Positions 60,464 to 64,000 of a stretch of 64,000 bases of DNA are shown here, one piece after another. Numbering within the stretch: the stretch's first letter is position 1; each line of letters starts with the position of its first letter. Source of the stretch: Ceratopteris richardii (taxonomy: Eukaryota; Streptophyta; Polypodiopsida; Polypodiales; Pteridaceae); NCBI GenBank assembly GCA_020310875.1, contig CM035417.1:105814647-105878646 (forward strand). The letters are read 5' to 3'. Made by a program: the position numbers and the translations under genes. The notes beneath the pieces were generated by a model. The model had not been told where the DNA came from. It saw only the letters and a program-made list of their open reading frames with translations, and ran no database searches.

Positions 60464-61400
60464 TGTTGGAGAAACAATCACTAATTGGACATATGTTTGA
60501 AGGTCAAAACTTTAGAAGAAAACCACATGCCTATGTGAAGTGAAAAATTCACAAGTGTATTATATTTGTAAAGTTAGTTCACTTTAGTTCTAGAAGTTTC
60601 TTAAAATTCACGAGATTGAGAAAAACTATTAAGTTAGTTTGTATCAACTCACGCGATGAGGAACAGAAATAGTTAGAGTGAGAAAAAGTTTAATTTTTGT
60701 ATGACTAAGTATAGTCGGCCTTCTCTGAGTGAGAAAGCACCTATAAACTTCTAAATTTTTCATAGCTATGAGAAGATCTAAGTAAAGTTTTGTGTATGAG
60801 ACTCTCTCCATCATCTCCATGCTTGCCTACTGTGTGATGAGTTCAGAAGTTCAAGTTTTCCAAGCAACTCGATGCCTGGCATCGAATCTGTGCTAATAAG
60901 TGATATTTTCATTTATCTTCATTCAATGCTGAAGTGTTTGCAAATCATGACCTTGTTGGAGCAACTTGATGCTTAGCATCAAATTCCAGTCGAAAAGTGA
61001 TGTTTGAAGTGTGCATGAAATCATATATTATTTTGGCATCTGAAAGGTTGAGGTTTTATGCACGAAGTCGATGCCTGACATCAAATCCTTGCTGAAAAGT
61101 GGCCAAAAACACCTCAAGTTGATGCCGGGCATAGAATTCTCGTTGCAAGTCGATGCTACACATCAAATTTCCATTTTTAGACAGGCGCTCTTACTATAAC
61201 AAGCAAAATTTCCAATTTTTGTAGTTTGACATAGTCATCTTGTGAAGGCCATAACTTGAGTTATAGAGATCCATTTCTTGCAAATAATAGCTTGTTGGAA
61301 ATCTCTTCTCTTCTACTTTCATCATCAAAAGATCTTGGGGAAATAATATTTGTGCTAAGAGAAATAAACAAAATAGTGAAGGTATGTCATTTCAATGACT
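60464..61400 (+). repeat. Copia-5 3' LTR
   Basis: Starts at 60464 after a purine-rich stretch and runs to an uncertain end. It holds five palindrome copies: 60869-60885, 60966-60982, 61068-61084, 61119-61135 and 61150-61166. A phrase AAGGCCATAACTTGAGTTAT near 61245 recalls AAGGTCATATCTCGAGTTCT in the Copia-3 LTR. Confidence 0.7.
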
Positions 61401-62339
61401 AAAAAGTTCTGAAGAAGTAAAGTTCTTGGTTTTGGTTATCATTTTTCAAAGTTTGAAGAAGAAACAAGGATTAATTCTTGGGAAGGTACTGAATTTTCTT
61501 TAAACAAAAATCACCTTGGTTTCCAATTATTTCTTTTCTAGGTCTTGAGAATGTGTTGACCAAAACTAGCCCATGAGAAAAGAAAAATCTCAACCTTGTC
61601 ACTTGATTGAGATTGCCAATTATTTAGGGATTTCCTATCAATAACTAACACATTTTCTTGTAGTTCAAAGTTTACATTAAGTTAATGGACATTATCATCA
61701 ACCTTTTGCTTCCCTTTATTTATACCAAATAACTATTGATAAAAAAAAAATAGAAGAATTTTCCATGTTGTTGAGTAGGGAATTGTTATCATTGCCAGAG
61801 ACCCTATCAATTTCAGCATATGATTTCTTGGGAGAGCCAGTATTGATCACAAAAGAACACCAATAGCACCAAAAACAGCATAACGAGCATCACCAAGATT
61901 TACAACATCATAGCTTCATTGTTCTTCTGCCTCGAACTTTGAGAGTCGTTTAAGCTTGAGAAGATTGTTTCCATGTGAGTCAAGTTGGTCCTTAAAGCAT
62001 CTTGTAAAATCCATGGCTTCCCTTGTCAATGAGACAACGTAAAAATAGACATGCCCTTAGGTCTCATAGTGTTATAGAAGGGGTCCAATAGGGCAAACGA
62101 ATATAAACATTGCTTCTCACAAGGACATTCATGCCACAAAAATGAAGCACTATAACCATAGCTCTTGCTCTCACTCCATGTAAATGATAGACTTCATCCT
62201 CACAAAGTTGCCATGCATGCTCTTTCTAAAGACAATCCTTCTTAGAAATAGCTTTCTCAAACAAAGGCTTAGGTTAAAAAAAGTAAAAATTCTATTGCTT
62301 TTTTTATTTTTTAAAGAAGTTAAATAACCTCCATACATT
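61401..62339. other. Spacer without recognised gene
   Basis: AT-rich; no long open frame on either strand. On the minus strand near 62270-62090 a short protein-like stretch occurs but belongs to no family I recognise. Confidence 0.45.
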
Positions 62340-62430
62340 AGCTTGAATTAATTGAAAGTACAAGTGAAGGTTGGCATAGTACCCATGGGACCCCCCATAT
62401 CCCAAAAAGCAAGGGTTAGATGCCTGATAC
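62340..62430 (-). mobile_element. LINE 3' UTR relic (minus strand)
   Basis: On the minus strand: GGGGGGTCCCATGGGTACTA and then CAATTAATTCAAGC, the conserved tail of the LINE family seen at 35.7 kb. The 5' remainder is missing. Confidence 0.6.
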
Positions 62431-62589
62431 AACCACAGTTGTAGAGCTTAAAGGTGCATTAGGTTAGAACTTGGGAAGGAGTGACCCTAAGGCCCAACAC
62501 ATTGACTAGTGTGATAGGAACAAAGGTTGAAGACATATCCACCTTGCTTGGTGGATACAATCAAAGGTTCCCAAAGAGCAAAGACCAAA

Positions 62590-62662
62590 TATCCAAGAGC
62601 TAACCCAAGTTTGAAAGCTCAGAAGAGGCATGCAAATCAGCCTTAAATTCAGAAATATGCAT
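62590..62662 (-). mobile_element. Copia reverse-transcriptase crumb (minus strand)
   Basis: The minus strand gives 'ISEFKADLHASSELSNLG', which aligns with 'IADFKADLHASFEMSDLG' in the Copia-1 reverse transcriptase (about 9950-10005). Only some 20 codons remain, right at the edge of the satellite. Confidence 0.55.
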
Positions 62663-62667
62663 CTCAT

Positions 62668-64000
62668 TATGCATACACACATGCATATGCATACACACAT
62701 GCATATGCATACACACATACACAATGCATATGCATACACACAATGCATATGCATACACACATGCACATGCATACACACATACACAATGCATACACACATA
62801 CACAATGCATACACACATACATGCATATGCATACATACATGCATGCATATGCATACACACAATGCATATGCATACACACACACAATGCATATGCATACAC
62901 ACACACACACAATGCATACACACATACATGCATATGCATGCACACATGCATAAACACATGCATATGCATACACACATACACAATGCATATGCATACACAC
63001 ATGCATATGCATACACACATACACAATGCATACACACATACATGCATATGCATACACACATGCATGCATATGCATACACACATGCATATGCATACACACA
63101 TACATGCATATGCATACACACATGCATATGCATACACACATGCATATGCATACACACATGCATATGCATACACACATACACAATGCATACACACATACAC
63201 AATGCATACACATACACACATGCATATGCATACACACATACACACATGCATATGCATACACACATACACACATGCATACACACATGCATATGCATACACA
63301 CATGCATATGCATACACACATGCATATGCATACACACATGCATATGCATACACACATGCATATGCATACACACATGCATATGCATACACACATACAGAAT
63401 GCATATGCATACACACAATGCATATACATACACACAATGCATATACATACACACATGCATATGGATACACACATACACAATGCATACACACATACACAAT
63501 GCATACACACATACATGCATATGCATACACACATGCATATGCATACACACATACACAATGCATACACACATACACAATGCATACACACATACACAATGCA
63601 TATGCATACACACATGCATATGCATACACACATGCATATGCATACACACATGCATATGCATACACACATGCATATGCATACACACATGCATATGCATACA
63701 CACATGCATATGCATACACAGATACACACATGCTTATGCATACACACATGCATATGCATACACACATGCATATGCATACACACACATACATATGCATACA
63801 CACATGCATATGTATAGACACATGCATATGCATACACACAATGCAATGCATATGCATACACACAATGCATATGCATACACACAATGCATATGCCTACACA
63901 CAAACATGCATATGCATACTAACAATGCATATGCATACACACATACATGCATATGCATACACACATAGATGCATATGCATACACACATGCATATGCATAC
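62668..64000. repeat. 18-bp satellite, alternating purine-pyrimidine
   Basis: Tandem array with unit ATGCATATGCATACACAC, at least 1.33 kb and running beyond the window. Variants insert ATACACA or lose the ATGCAT half (ACACAATGCATACACAC). Each basic unit alternates purine and pyrimidine throughout and contains the palindrome ATGCATATGCAT. All long open frames here (His/Met/Thr- or Cys/Val/Met-rich) are artefacts of the 18-bp period. Confidence 0.96.

Larger units (their letters stand above)
56694..61400 (+). mobile_element. Copia-5, broken Ty1/copia element
   Basis: Copia element between two LTR sequences that both begin TGTTGGAGAAACAATCACTA (56694 and 60464). Parts seen: partial 5' LTR 56694-57250; protease region near 57320-57370; GAG-pre-integrase and integrase about 57720-58600 ('LWHKRLGHFNERGI', 'HTDVWEPT' and 'FIDDATRWI'); reverse transcriptase about 58990-59620 ('NKWVYKVKKLADGSIAR' and YVDD near 59480); RNase H about 59960-60400; purine-rich tract; 3' LTR from 60464. 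No gag was recognised. It is broken in about ten or more places. The right end is not resolved; 61400 is an estimate. Older than Copia-1 and Copia-3. Confidence 0.85.

Noticed and set aside
62506-63988. Open frames of up to 465 codons rich in Cys/Val/Met or His/Thr
   Set aside because: The 18-bp satellite has a period divisible by three and no stops in several frames; there is no protein-like composition.
62668-64000. CRISPR-like array of direct repeats
   Set aside because: Units are contiguous without unique spacers; this is a satellite in plant-type DNA.

Overview
The window looks like intergenic DNA from a large, transposon-rich plant genome. The evidence is the mix of families: Ty1/copia LTR retrotransposons with the plant initiator-Met primer site (TGGTATCAGAGC), a plant L1-type LINE whose ORF1 has a DUF4283-like region and a CCHC knuckle, a CACTA (En/Spm) transposase relic with tnp2, DUF4218 and DUF4216 parts, and tRNA-derived SINE-like pieces. 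Long AT/GT microsatellites and generally AT-rich spacers fit a gymnosperm or another large plant genome, but the sequence alone does not fix the species. I found no convincing single-copy host gene, rRNA, tRNA, CRISPR array or bacterial-type operon.

Layout. 1-2768: decayed CACTA transposase (+). 2.8-3.9 kb: short repeats, a foldback and an inverted-repeat cluster. 3886-5395 and 5873-13085: two copies of one local duplication, each carrying a composite AT/GT microsatellite and a LINE zf-RVT fragment. A nearly whole copia element (Copia-1, 6015-11168) sits inside the microsatellite of the second copy. 13085-13970: end of another copia element with LTR. 13980-16407: unrecognised decayed sequence. 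16408-26534: an old copia element (Copia-2) split by a younger one (Copia-3, 19943-26373) with a 5-bp target duplication. 26535-26971: reverse-strand LTR and leader of the Copia-1 family. 29201-35824: a full-length L1-type LINE flanked by 14-bp target repeats, with a GC-rich 5' UTR built on a 17-bp minisatellite, ORF1, and ORF2 overlapping it by ATGA. 35.8-38.2 kb: LINE and SINE relics and small tandem repeats. 38586-52080: a recent direct tandem duplication (5.8 and 7.7 kb units) of an old composite: reverse-strand copia (Copia-4), an unrecognised coiled-coil coding relic, and a reverse-strand Copia-1-family piece. 52830-55760: decayed reverse-strand LINE ORF2. 56694-about 61400: broken copia element (Copia-5) whose LTRs carry a repeated 17-bp palindrome. 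62668-64000: an 18-bp satellite, almost entirely alternating purine-pyrimidine, running out of the window.

These parts do not form a pathway. What they give is a readable order of events: old CACTA, LINE and copia decay; local duplications; nested copia insertion; a LINE insertion with its target repeats still visible; Copia-1 insertion with near-identical LTRs; and a late tandem duplication of a block of fossils. No new functional system is evident. The strongest leads are the nearly intact LINE with its unusual 5' UTR, the palindrome array in the Copia-5 LTR, the alternating purine-pyrimidine satellite and the unidentified coiled-coil relic.
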